NCBI GenBank assembly: GCA_030039695.1 | Contig: JASHVB010000438.1 | Coordinates: 1 to 7,004 of the forward strand | Direction: 5' to 3' | Source: Acetobacteraceae bacterium | GTDB taxonomy: Bacteria > Pseudomonadota > Alphaproteobacteria > Acetobacterales > Acetobacteraceae | Length of the DNA stretch: 7,004 nt | Shown: positions 1-6,258 of the stretch, one piece after another | How positions within the stretch are numbered: position 1 is the stretch's first letter | How the letters are laid out: every line of letters starts with the position of its first letter | Notes under the pieces: model-generated | The model's input: only the letters and a program-made list of their open reading frames with translations | Databases searched by the model: none | Told to the model about the DNA's origin: nothing | Position numbers and translations under genes: made by a program

Positions 1-1
1 C

Positions 2-934
2 AACTACTGCCGCAAACACGGGCACTTCTTGCCGGCGGATGCAATGGCCTGGCTGCGCACCGCGGATGCGATCTATTTCGGCGCGGTCGGCGATCCAGAC
101 ATTCCCGACCATGTCACGCTATGGGGGCTGCGGCTGCCGATCTGCCAGGGGCTGGACCAGTACGCCAATGTCAGGCCGACGCGCATTTTGCCGGGCATCA
201 CCTCGCCGTTGCGCGACGTGGGGATCGGCGACCTCGATTGGGTGATCGTGCGGGAGAACTCGGAAGGCGAATATGCCGGCCAGGGCGGGCGGTCGCATCG
301 TGGCTTCCCGGAGGAAGTGGCGACCGAGGTGGCGATCTTCACCCGCCGCGGCGTCGAGCGGATCATGCGCTTCGCCTTCGCACTGGCCGACAGCCGGCCA
401 GCGAAGCACCTGACCGTGGTGACGAAGTCGAACGCGCAGCGCTTCGGCATGGTGTTTTGGGATGAGATCGCCTCTCTGGTGTCGCGCGATTTTCCGAATG
501 TGCGATGGGAGCGCGAGCTGGTGGATGCGATGACCATGCGCATGGTGCGGCGGCCGAAAACGATCGATACGGTCGTGGCAACCAACCTGCACGCCGACAT
601 CCTGTCGGACCTGGCGGCGGCGCTGGCGGGGTCGCTCGGCATTGCGCCGACGGGAAACATCGATCCGGAGCGGCGGTCACCGTCGATGTTCGAGCCGATT
701 CACGGATCGGCGTTCGACATCACCGGGCAGGGGATCGCCAATCCGGTGGGGGCATTCTGGACCGCATCGATGATGCTGGAGCACCTGGGCGAAACGGCTG
801 CGGCGGGGTTGCTGATGCGGGCGATAGAACACGTGTGCGCCTCAGGGGTGACGACGCCAGACCTGGGCGGGACAGCGAAAACGGCAGAGGTCACGCGCGC
901 AGTGTGCGAGGCGCTGCAGGGGCTGAACCGATAG
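2..934 (+). CDS. Tartrate dehydrogenase / D-malate dehydrogenase (decarboxylating), 5'-truncated by window edge
   Basis: NAD-dependent, metal-dependent beta-decarboxylating dehydrogenase of the isocitrate/isopropylmalate dehydrogenase family, expected to oxidise tartrate or D-malate in the cytoplasm. The frame is open from base 2, so the gene starts before the window. About 310 residues are visible and roughly 45-50 N-terminal residues are missing (family about 350-360). Counting from base 2, visible motifs are DAIYFGAVG (residues 22-30), substrate-binding NVRPTR (56-61) and RENSEGEY (84-91). The last is typical of the tartrate/D-malate branch; isopropylmalate dehydrogenase has RELTGG there. 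TKSN is at 141-144, metal-binding aspartates are in VDAMTM (D175) and DILSD (D199, D203), and the NAD loop EPIHGSAFDITGQGIANP is at 231-248. The TTG at 29-31 is not the real start, because family-typical sequence (KHGHF) precedes it. Related genes are called ttuC or dmlA; exact substrate cannot be read from sequence. It converges on the SDR gene. Confidence 0.9.
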   Translation, partial: NYCRKHGHFLPADAMAWLRTADAIYFGAVGDPDIPDHVTLWGLRLPICQGLDQYANVRPTRILPGITSPLRDVGIGDLDWVIVRENSEGEYAGQGGRSHRGFPEEVATEVAIFTRRGVERIMRFAFALADSRPAKHLTVVTKSNAQRFGMVFWDEIASLVSRDFPNVRWERELVDAMTMRMVRRPKTIDTVVATNLHADILSDLAAALAGSLGIAPTGNIDPERRSPSMFEPIHGSAFDITGQGIANPVGAFWTASMMLEHLGETAAAGLLMRAIEHVCASGVTTPDLGGTAKTAEVTRAVCEALQGLNR

Positions 935-968
935 GCCGCAGGGTGAGAGGCCGCATAGTCGCCGCCGT

Positions 969-1096
969 GGGATCAGCGGCACCGATCCCGTCGCAACGAA
1001 CCAGCCGCCTGCTGGTTAACGCAGCATGGCGGTGATTTTGGGGCACGGCCCCCAGTACAGAGCCAGAGTACTGAGCCACGCAACCCGGGCTGCGTG
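969..1096. terminator. Cluster of five short inverted repeats between convergent genes (possible bidirectional terminator region)
   Basis: Perfect inverted repeats seen directly: GGGATC/GATCCC (969-989, 9-nt loop), AACCAGC/GCTGGTT (999-1017, 5-nt loop), GGGGC/GCCCC (1040-1052, 3-nt loop), CAGTAC/GTACTG (1053-1073, 9-nt loop) and CACGCA/TGCGTG (1077-1096). The last also has CCCGGG at its centre, making it nearly palindromic over 20 bp. They lie between the stop of the tartrate dehydrogenase (934) and the stop of the minus-strand SDR (1110), where transcripts from both sides must end. None has a T-run on its 3' side on either strand, so a classic intrinsic terminator is not shown. Termination by hairpins alone, pausing before Rho, or mRNA 3'-end protection are all possible. 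Confidence 0.35.
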
Positions 1097-1109
1097 CGCC
1101 AGAGGCCGC

Positions 1110-1871
1110 CTACCCGCCGCCATCGATCGTTAGCACCGTCCCCGTCGTGTACCCCGACCGTGGGCTCGCCAGGAACGCCACCGCCCAGCCGATCTCCTCC
1201 GGCGTGGCCGGGCGCCCGAACGGCATTCCCTGCGTCAGCTCTCGCCAGCGCTCCGGATCTCCCAACGTCTTCTCCGCGGCGGCCCGCTGCAGCATCACGT
1301 GACGCTCGGTCTCCACCGGCCCGGGATTGATCGCCACCACGCGCAGGCCGTCCGCCGGCGCGCCTTTGCCCAACGCACGGGTGAACGCCATCAGAGAGGC
1401 GTTTCCGGAGGCCCCGGCAATATAGCCGGTCGGGAACCGCTCGCCCGCCGCGCCGATCACGTTGATGATCACGCCGGACCGCCGCGCCTTCATCGCCGCA
1501 TAAATCACGCGGCAGAACGAGATGTAGCCGAACACCTTCAGATCCCATGCGGTGCGCCAGCGCGCATCGTCGATCGAGAGCAGGTCGCCCGGCGGGATCG
1601 CGCCAGCGTTGTTGACCAGGATGTCGAGTTCTCCGGCCTCGGCGGCAACGCGCCGCACCGCGGCATCGTTCGACAGATCGGCCGAGATCGTCCGCACATT
1701 CACCTGGTGCCTTGACCGGATGCCCGCAGCGGCCGCGTCCAACGCCGTTTGCTCGCGCGCCACCAGAACGACGTGGCAGCCCTCGCCCGCCAGCACCTCC
1801 GCCGAGGCGCGACCGATCCCCTTCGAGCCGCCAGTGATCAACGCCGTCCTGCCACTCAGTCCCAGGTCCAT
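1110..1871 (-). CDS. Divergent short-chain dehydrogenase/reductase (SDR) lacking the canonical catalytic tetrad
   Basis: 253-residue Rossmann-fold protein of classical SDR length; substrate unknown. Present are TGGSKGIG (residues 13-20, dinucleotide binding), NNAG (87-90), INPGPVETER after beta-6 and a C-terminal TGTVLTIDGGG typical of FabG-like SDRs. The second beta strand ends in VAR (R39) rather than an acidic residue, which suggests NADP(H). By eye alignment, the catalytic Asn is K112 (WDLKVFG), Ser is G140 (NVIGAAG), and the YxxxK pair falls on G153 and N157 (GYIAGASGNASL). It is therefore either a non-canonical enzyme or a non-catalytic binder. The ATG at 1871 is chosen because MDLGLSGRTALITGG is a normal SDR beginning and an AAAGG lies 9 nt upstream; the frame extends further upstream only as overlap with the preceding gene. 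That gene's stop lies 1 bp upstream (TGA-G-ATG), so translational coupling in one operon is likely. Confidence 0.88.
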   Translation of the reverse strand: MDLGLSGRTALITGGSKGIGRASAEVLAGEGCHVVLVAREQTALDAAAAGIRSRHQVNVRTISADLSNDAAVRRVAAEAGELDILVNNAGAIPPGDLLSIDDARWRTAWDLKVFGYISFCRVIYAAMKARRSGVIINVIGAAGERFPTGYIAGASGNASLMAFTRALGKGAPADGLRVVAINPGPVETERHVMLQRAAAEKTLGDPERWRELTQGMPFGRPATPEEIGWAVAFLASPRSGYTTGTVLTIDGGG

Positions 1872-1872
1872 C

Positions 1873-2631
1873 TCATGCCGCCTTTCGCAGTCCTCGCTGA
1901 TACGCGCGGCACGCCTCGCCGAACGCACGGAAGAGGGCCAAGCTTGCCGAATCGCTGGCGTATTCCCACTCCGGGTGCCACTGCACGCCGAACGTCCAGC
2001 CGTGCGCGGACTCCGCGCGCACCGCTTCGATGGTGCCGTCCGGCGCCCGCGCCTCCACCACGCAGCCAGGCGCCACCGCGTCGATCGCCTGCCAGTGCAG
2101 CGAGTTCACCAGGATGGTCGTGGCACCGATGATGCGCGCCAGCACGCCGGAGACTGACACCAAATGCTTGGGGCCGTATTTCTGGTCGAGGGTGCCAGGC
2201 CCGGCGCGGTGGTCGGCGCGGCCGTCCACCTCGTGCACGAGCTGATGCAGCGTGCCGCCGAGCGCGACGTTCAGCTCCTGGATGCCGCGACAGATGGCCA
2301 GCACCGGCATGCCACGGGCGACCGCCTCCGGGATCAGCCGCAGCGTGGTGGCATCGCGGTCGAGGTCGTGGCTGTCTGGCGTCAGGCTTGGGCCGCCGGC
2401 GTAGTGGTCGGGATGGACGTTGCTGGGGCTGCCGGGGATCAGCAAGCCGTCAAGGCGCTCCAGCAGCGCCACCTGCGCCTCGCCCAGCGGTGGGATCATG
2501 ATCGGCAGGACGCCGGAGCCGCCGAAGATCGCCGCGGCGTAGCGCGCCGGCGTGTGATGGAATATGTGCCCGGAGAGCATTGTCGCGCAGGCGGGAATAC
2601 CGACGACAGGACGGGGGAGTCTTTCCATCAT
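1873..2631 (-). CDS. Peptidase C26 / gamma-glutamyl-gamma-aminobutyrate hydrolase-like (PuuD family) class I glutamine amidotransferase
   Basis: Cytoplasmic cysteine hydrolase of the class I glutamine-amidotransferase fold. Family members such as PuuD cut gamma-glutamyl amides, for example gamma-glutamyl-GABA in putrescine breakdown. About 252 residues, the usual length. Visible features are the N-terminal PVVGIPA strand, DGLLIPGSPSNVHP (residues 61-74), the nucleophile elbow AICRGIQELNVALGG with C114, NSLHWQAID (176-184, PuuD-typical), and GVQWHPEWEY with H219 and E221 completing a Cys-His-Glu triad. The start is uncertain: tandem ATGs at 2631 and 2628 come directly after a weak GGCGGG, and a TTG at 2667 would add 12 residues. 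The family-like sequence begins a few residues after the ATGs, so the ATG is preferred. It is first in an apparent two-gene operon with the SDR 1 bp downstream. No other putrescine genes (puuA/B/C) are visible, so the natural substrate may be a different gamma-glutamyl compound. Confidence 0.9.
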   Translation of the reverse strand: MMERLPRPVVGIPACATMLSGHIFHHTPARYAAAIFGGSGVLPIMIPPLGEAQVALLERLDGLLIPGSPSNVHPDHYAGGPSLTPDSHDLDRDATTLRLIPEAVARGMPVLAICRGIQELNVALGGTLHQLVHEVDGRADHRAGPGTLDQKYGPKHLVSVSGVLARIIGATTILVNSLHWQAIDAVAPGCVVEARAPDGTIEAVRAESAHGWTFGVQWHPEWEYASDSASLALFRAFGEACRAYQRGLRKAA

Positions 2632-3263
2632 CCCGCCACTATGATCGCGGCCGGCACAGATCCGCAATCATCACGCCCGGCAAGCCGCAGCACATCAGCA
2701 ATGCGATGCTGCGGGGTGTGCGGTCAGTGAGCATGGCGACCCTGTCCCGCCCCTCGCTCCCGGCGACAACCGCGCGTCAGTGCCACCCTATGAGCGCCAT
2801 CAGGCGAGACATCAACACCGGGCGCTCGCCGATCGCGCCGAACAGACGGAAGATGGCGCCTCATGTCAGCGGCCTGCCGCAGCCGAAGCGGTCCGACAAC
2901 GTGCCCTGCCTGATCTAACCGACCGCGATAGCGGCGAATCCACGCGGCTTGCGGGAACTGAGTGGTGCCGGGCACGGCGGCAGACCTCGCTTCGATCGCG
3001 TTGAAGGCGGCCCGATGCATAGCGGTGGCGGCACGGCCGACAGCAGTGAAGTAGGTGACTAAGCACAGCAGTGACGGCGTGATCGGATAACAGAAGCGCT
3101 GGAACTAAGGGAAGCACTGGATCCGAGCGCGCAATCTTAGCGCCACCGCAACGTTACTAACATGGACGTGTTACGCGGCGAAGCTATGCACAGAAATGCA
3201 ACATATCCGTCATCGCCGCGCATTGGATGCTGCATGAAACTGTCACTATGCGCCCGCGTGGTA
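2632..3263. other. Long intergenic region between divergent genes, no convincing gene
   Basis: About 630 bp with no reading frame that resembles a known family. Frames longer than 60 codons here (for example 2724-3020 minus, 2866-3117 minus, 2780-3004 plus) are Arg/Ala/His-rich, lack ribosome-binding sites and overlap one another, as expected by chance in GC-rich DNA. A 10-bp direct repeat ACAGCAGTGA occurs at 3040-3049 and 3065-3074 (25-bp period). Base composition becomes visibly less GC-rich from about 3130 rightward, as usual for a promoter zone. The stretch must carry promoters for the PuuD-like/SDR operon (leftward) and probably for pmtA (rightward). It could also be the decayed remains of a lost gene; I cannot tell. 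Confidence 0.5.
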
Positions 3264-3288
3264 ACAATGTCAGGTTGGCTGACAGTGT
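3264..3288. promoter_or_regulatory. Operator-like dyad upstream of pmtA
   Basis: A perfect inverted repeat TGTCAG (3268-3273), 5-nt centre GTTGG, CTGACA (3279-3284) is extended, after one mismatch on each side, by ACA (3264-3266) and TGT (3286-3288). This gives 9 of 10 paired positions per arm. Its centre is about 39 bp upstream of the pmtA ATG, a usual place for a repressor or activator site. A further TGTCAC lies at 3241-3246. A weak promoter-like pair is TTGGAT (3223-3228) with a CACTAT-like element near 3244-3249, but spacing and match are poor. It could be bound by a dimeric regulator; which family is unknown. An RNA hairpin in the leader is the alternative reading. Confidence 0.4.
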
Positions 3289-3314
3289 AGTGATTCGCGG
3301 AGTGACGGCTGCGC

Positions 3315-3959
3315 ATGATGACGGACCTGGAGAAGGACACGGTCATCCATGCCTATGGTCGATGGGCCCCGGTTTATGACCTGGTGTTCGGGGCGGTATT
3401 CCGGACAGGGCGGCGGGCGGCGATCGAGGCGGCGGAACGAATCGGCGGGCGAATTCTGGAAGTCGGCGTCGGCACGGGGATTTCACTGCCGGGATATTCG
3501 CGTCGCAATCGGATCTTTGGCGTCGATATCAGCGCGGCAATGCTGCAGCGTGCGCGGCGGCGCGTGGCGGAGCTGCATCTTGACCATATCGAGGGCCTGG
3601 AAGTGATGGACGCCGAGGAACTGACGTTTCCCGACGCGTCGTTCGACGTGGTGGTCGCGCAGTATGTGGTCACTGCGGTGCCGCACCCGGAGCACGCGCT
3701 GGATGAGTTCGCGCGGGTGGTGCGCCCGGGCGGCGAGATCGTCATCACGAGCCGCATCGGCGCCGAGTCCGGGCTGCGCGGCGCGGTGGAAAAGACGCTG
3801 ACGCCGGTCACCAGCAAGCTGGGATTCCGCACCGAGTTTGCCTGGGAGCGGTACAAGCGGTGGGCCGATAACATGCCGATGGTGCGTCTGCTGGAGCGAC
3901 GGCCGCTACCACCGCTCGGGCATTTCTCGCTGATCCGCTTTGCCAAGCCTGCGTCCTAA
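3315..3959 (+). CDS. pmtA: Phosphatidylethanolamine N-methyltransferase, Rhodobacter type
   Basis: SAM-dependent class I methyltransferase that methylates phosphatidylethanolamine stepwise to phosphatidylcholine at the cytoplasmic membrane face. At 214 residues it is full length for the Rhodobacter-type (UbiE-like) PmtA. Visible are the N-terminal AYGRWAPVYDLVFGAVF block (residues 13-29) with GRRAAI after it, SAM motif I LEVGVGTGISLP (48-59), the acidic motif II in GVDIS (D71), VMDAEELTFPDASFD (97-111), VVVAQYVVTAVPHPEHALDE (112-131), VRPGGEI (136-142) and the C-terminal PPLGHFSLIRF (199-209). It has no transmembrane helix, in keeping with a peripheral enzyme. The first of two in-frame ATGs (3315, 3318) is used; GGAG at 3299-3302 is 12 nt upstream, slightly far. 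The next gene begins 15 bp after its stop, and psd, which makes its substrate, is about 2.4 kb to the right. A dyad just upstream may regulate it. UbiE-like quinone methylation is less likely given the PmtA-specific ends. Confidence 0.88.
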   Translation: MMTDLEKDTVIHAYGRWAPVYDLVFGAVFRTGRRAAIEAAERIGGRILEVGVGTGISLPGYSRRNRIFGVDISAAMLQRARRRVAELHLDHIEGLEVMDAEELTFPDASFDVVVAQYVVTAVPHPEHALDEFARVVRPGGEIVITSRIGAESGLRGAVEKTLTPVTSKLGFRTEFAWERYKRWADNMPMVRLLERRPLPPLGHFSLIRFAKPAS

Positions 3960-3963
3960 CAAG

Positions 3964-3969
3964 AAGGAG
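3964..3969 (+). promoter_or_regulatory. Strong ribosome-binding site
   Basis: AAGGAG five nucleotides before the ATG at 3975. It fixes the start of the membrane-protein gene and is the clearest Shine-Dalgarno sequence in the window. It lies in the 15-bp gap after pmtA, so the gene can be translated efficiently from a pmtA transcript. Confidence 0.75.
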
Positions 3970-3974
3970 CGACG

Positions 3975-4580
3975 ATGTGCGATTTCCTTGAAAGCCTGAA
4001 GGTGCAGCGCTGGGATGATCATCGTTATTATCATCACAGCCGCATCAACCAGTCGCTGCATCTGGTTAGCGCGACGAGCTTCGTCTGCGCTTACGTCACG
4101 GCATTCAAGGATCCGGCGATCGCGGGACTGTTGGGCTGGCTGGTGGCAATGACGACGCGGCAGGCCGGCCATTTGTTTTTCGAGCCGAAAGGCTACGACG
4201 TCATCAACCAAGCGACGCATGAGTACAAGGAGGCGGTAAAGGTCGGCTACAACCTGCGCCGCAAGATCGTGCTGCTGGCGATCTGGGTGCTTTCGCCCCT
4301 GCTCTTGTGGGTCGACCCGACGATGCTGCACACGGTGAGGCCGGCGCGGAACTTCGGCGAATTCAGCCGCCATGTCGGTTATCTTTGGCTGGCGCTCGGC
4401 GGTGCGGGCCTGGCGTTCCGCACCGTGCAGCTTTTCTTCATACGCGACCTGATGACTGGTTTGGTGTGGGCGACAAAGATCCTCACCGACCCATTCCATG
4501 ATATCAAGCTGTACTACCGTGCGCCGGGCTATTTGCTGCGCGGCGAGTTCTTCGACACGGCGGAGGCGCCTACCGGCTGA
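3975..4580 (+). CDS. Polytopic membrane protein with His-rich motif, possibly Mpo1/DUF962-like; function unknown
   Basis: 201 residues, not confidently recognised. About four hydrophobic segments are visible: roughly residues 29-44, 47-60, 97-113 and 135-156. There is no cleavable signal peptide. The N-terminal part is His-rich: H16, H20, H21 and H29 in a HHSRINQSLH pattern (HHx3Nx3H), followed by RQAGHLFFEPKGY with H66. The layout (HHxxxN...H, a hydrophobic pair, then GHxxFE) recalls the Mpo1/YGL010W (DUF962) family, whose yeast member is an iron-dependent dioxygenase acting on 2-hydroxy fatty acids. That link rests on a remembered pattern, not an alignment. The hydrophilic C-terminal tail contains DPFHDIKLYYRAPGYLLRGE. 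The start is fixed by AAGGAG 5 nt upstream. It lies 15 bp behind pmtA, so co-transcription and a role in lipid metabolism are likely, and it converges on the aminotransferase gene with only 10 bp between stops. Confidence 0.8.
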   Translation: MCDFLESLKVQRWDDHRYYHHSRINQSLHLVSATSFVCAYVTAFKDPAIAGLLGWLVAMTTRQAGHLFFEPKGYDVINQATHEYKEAVKVGYNLRRKIVLLAIWVLSPLLLWVDPTMLHTVRPARNFGEFSRHVGYLWLALGGAGLAFRTVQLFFIRDLMTGLVWATKILTDPFHDIKLYYRAPGYLLRGEFFDTAEAPTG

Positions 4581-4590
4581 ACGCGCGCAG

Positions 4591-6258
4591 TCAACCCTCG
4601 GCCACGGCGGGGCGCGGGCGATGCGATGGGGCGGTCCATTGCGACCAGTAGGTCCCAAGAATTTCCCGGAATATGCGCCGGCGGATCGAGTTGTTGGTGG
4701 CGGAGGGCGCACTCCACCACCAGCCGTCGCGCTGCATGGCGCGCGCCGCAGCGACGAACCGCCGCGCAACTTCGGCGAAGTCGGCGTCCGTGTAGTTCAG
4801 CGAGAACAGCAGCCGGCCCGTGCCGACCCAGCTCAGCGCGATACCTTCGGCGCGCAGATAATATTGCAGCATCCAGTTGTAGCGGCACGGACGGGTGTAG
4901 TTCACGGTCCAGATCGAGGACATGTTGGCGACGCGTGCCGGCAAGTCCTCCCGCGCCAGCATGTCGTTCAATTCCGCCGTGCGGGCGTTCCAGCGTTCGT
5001 CGATGCCGTCGTACAGAGCCTGTACCTCGGGCGTGTCGAAGCGGCGCAGGAACTCGTGCATCGCCCCCATGACGTAGGGATGCGCATTGAACGTGCCGCG
5101 CGCCAGGCAGATGTCGGCGGGGCGGTCGTCGCGGTAACGCCGCATGAACTCGCGCCGACCGGTCAGCACGCCCACCGGCATGCCGCCACCAAGCGTCTTG
5201 CCGTATGTCGCGAGGTCTGGGCGGACGCCGAAATATTCGCTCGCCCCGCCGGGGGCGATTCGGAAGCCGACGAAGATCTCGTCAAAGATCAGCGCGATGT
5301 TTCGCTCGGTGCAGACCTCGCGCAGCTTGCGCAACCATTCCCCGTACGCGGCGCGGTCAAAACGGGCCGTGCGGCCGCTGTCCACCAGCGCAGAATCCGC
5401 CGGCGCCGACCGGTTCGGATGCAGAGCTTGGATCGGATTGACCAGCACGCAGGCAAGGTCGCGCCGCTTGCGCAGGACGCGCAGGGTGCGTTCCGACATG
5501 TCGGCCAGCGTGTAGGTCGCAGGCGGGGCGAGCGGGTTGCCGACGCCAGGCTGCACGTCGCCCCACCAGCCGTGATAAGCACCGCAGAACCGCACCACAT
5601 GCGTGCGCCGCGTGTGATAGCGGGCGAGCTGCACGGCCTGCATCACCGCCTCGGTGCCGGACATATGGAAGGACACTTCGTCCTGGCCCGAAATCTGCCT
5701 GATCCGGTCAACATTGTACACGACGACGGGATGATACGAGCCCAGCACCGGACCGAGCTCATGCACCAACGCCGTGCCGCGCGCGATGCAATCCTTGTAG
5801 AACTCGTAGCCAAGCAGGTTGACGCCGTAAGAACCGGTGAGGTCGTAGAAGACGTTGCCGTCGAGGTCGGTGAACGTAAGGCCGTCCGACGATTCGACCA
5901 CCGAACCCGCGGACAGCGACCGGCGCACCATGCGGCTGTACTGGAACGGCACGCGATAGCTGTTCGTGAGCTGCAGGTCGGATGCGCCTTCGCGCACCTG
6001 TGCGGTCAGTGTGCTGGTGCGGGCGAATTTCTGCTGGTACAGTGCGGAAAGACGTCGGAAGCCATCGCGCCGCCCCGATGCTATGTTCTCCGGCGGATCG
6101 TCAGAACGGAAGAAGCGTTCCTCGTCGTATTCGTAAAACGGCACCAGCGAGGCGACGCGCCTCGCCAGGCGCGTGTGCCCGGTCAGCGAGGGGTGCTTCG
6201 CACGCGACAGATCCAACCGCTGGGCGAGCGGGCTGACTAAGGGAATCGAGAGCTCCAT
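4591..6258 (-). CDS. Class III PLP-dependent aminotransferase, glutamate-1-semialdehyde-aminomutase-like, with long N-terminal extension
   Basis: 555-residue fold-type I PLP enzyme. The core resembles glutamate-1-semialdehyde 2,1-aminomutase: FTDLDGNVFYDLTGSYGVNLLG (residues 129-150, the cofactor-domain entry), SGTEA (200-204, phosphate contact), AYHGWWGDV (227-235), LIFDEIFVGFR (323-333, D326 to the pyridine N), and TYGKTLGGGMPVG (351-363) with K354 the likely Schiff-base lysine. GTFNAHP is at 388-394. The enzyme is about 110-130 residues longer than a usual aminomutase because of an N-terminal extension (1 to about 110) without a recognised motif. Its substrate is unknown. A haem-pathway role is unlikely if the host is an alphaproteobacterium, since these make 5-aminolevulinate with ALA synthase. 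The ATG at 6258 is the only ATG before the conserved region, but no Shine-Dalgarno precedes it, so leaderless translation is possible. It is divergent from psd and convergent with the pmtA pair. Confidence 0.87.
   Translation of the reverse strand: MELSIPLVSPLAQRLDLSRAKHPSLTGHTRLARRVASLVPFYEYDEERFFRSDDPPENIASGRRDGFRRLSALYQQKFARTSTLTAQVREGASDLQLTNSYRVPFQYSRMVRRSLSAGSVVESSDGLTFTDLDGNVFYDLTGSYGVNLLGYEFYKDCIARGTALVHELGPVLGSYHPVVVYNVDRIRQISGQDEVSFHMSGTEAVMQAVQLARYHTRRTHVVRFCGAYHGWWGDVQPGVGNPLAPPATYTLADMSERTLRVLRKRRDLACVLVNPIQALHPNRSAPADSALVDSGRTARFDRAAYGEWLRKLREVCTERNIALIFDEIFVGFRIAPGGASEYFGVRPDLATYGKTLGGGMPVGVLTGRREFMRRYRDDRPADICLARGTFNAHPYVMGAMHEFLRRFDTPEVQALYDGIDERWNARTAELNDMLAREDLPARVANMSSIWTVNYTRPCRYNWMLQYYLRAEGIALSWVGTGRLLFSLNYTDADFAEVARRFVAAARAMQRDGWWWSAPSATNNSIRRRIFREILGTYWSQWTAPSHRPRPAVAEG

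Noticed and set aside
73..660. 195-codon minus-strand frame opposite the dehydrogenase
   Set aside because: Antisense to a gene with clear dehydrogenase motifs; Ser/Arg-rich with no recognisable domain.
2805..2885. Minus-strand segment reading roughly GAIFRLFGAIGERPVLMSRL, which looked like a small conserved protein remnant
   Set aside because: Bounded by stops within about 28 codons and no start codon or ribosome-binding site; too short to name a family.
2724..3020. 98-codon minus-strand frame in the long intergenic gap
   Set aside because: Arg/Ala/His-rich, no ribosome-binding site, no family resemblance, and overlapping frames of similar length occur in the same DNA.
3223..3249. TTGGAT...CACTAT as a sigma-70 promoter for pmtA
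   Set aside because: The -10 match is poor (3 of 6) and spacing is short, so it is mentioned only inside the dyad entry.
3137..3346. 69-codon minus-strand frame overlapping the pmtA start
   Set aside because: It covers the probable promoter and dyad of pmtA, has no convincing ribosome-binding site and resembles nothing known.
3906..4769. 287-codon frame on the minus strand
   Set aside because: It runs antisense to the well-supported membrane-protein gene and spans the convergent junction; low-complexity Arg/Pro/Gln-rich translation typical of shadow frames.
4498..6240. 580-codon open frame on the + strand opposite the aminotransferase
   Set aside because: It is the antisense shadow of a gene with intact class III aminotransferase motifs; its translation is Arg/Ala/His/Val-rich without any family motif, and it would overlap the end of the membrane-protein gene.
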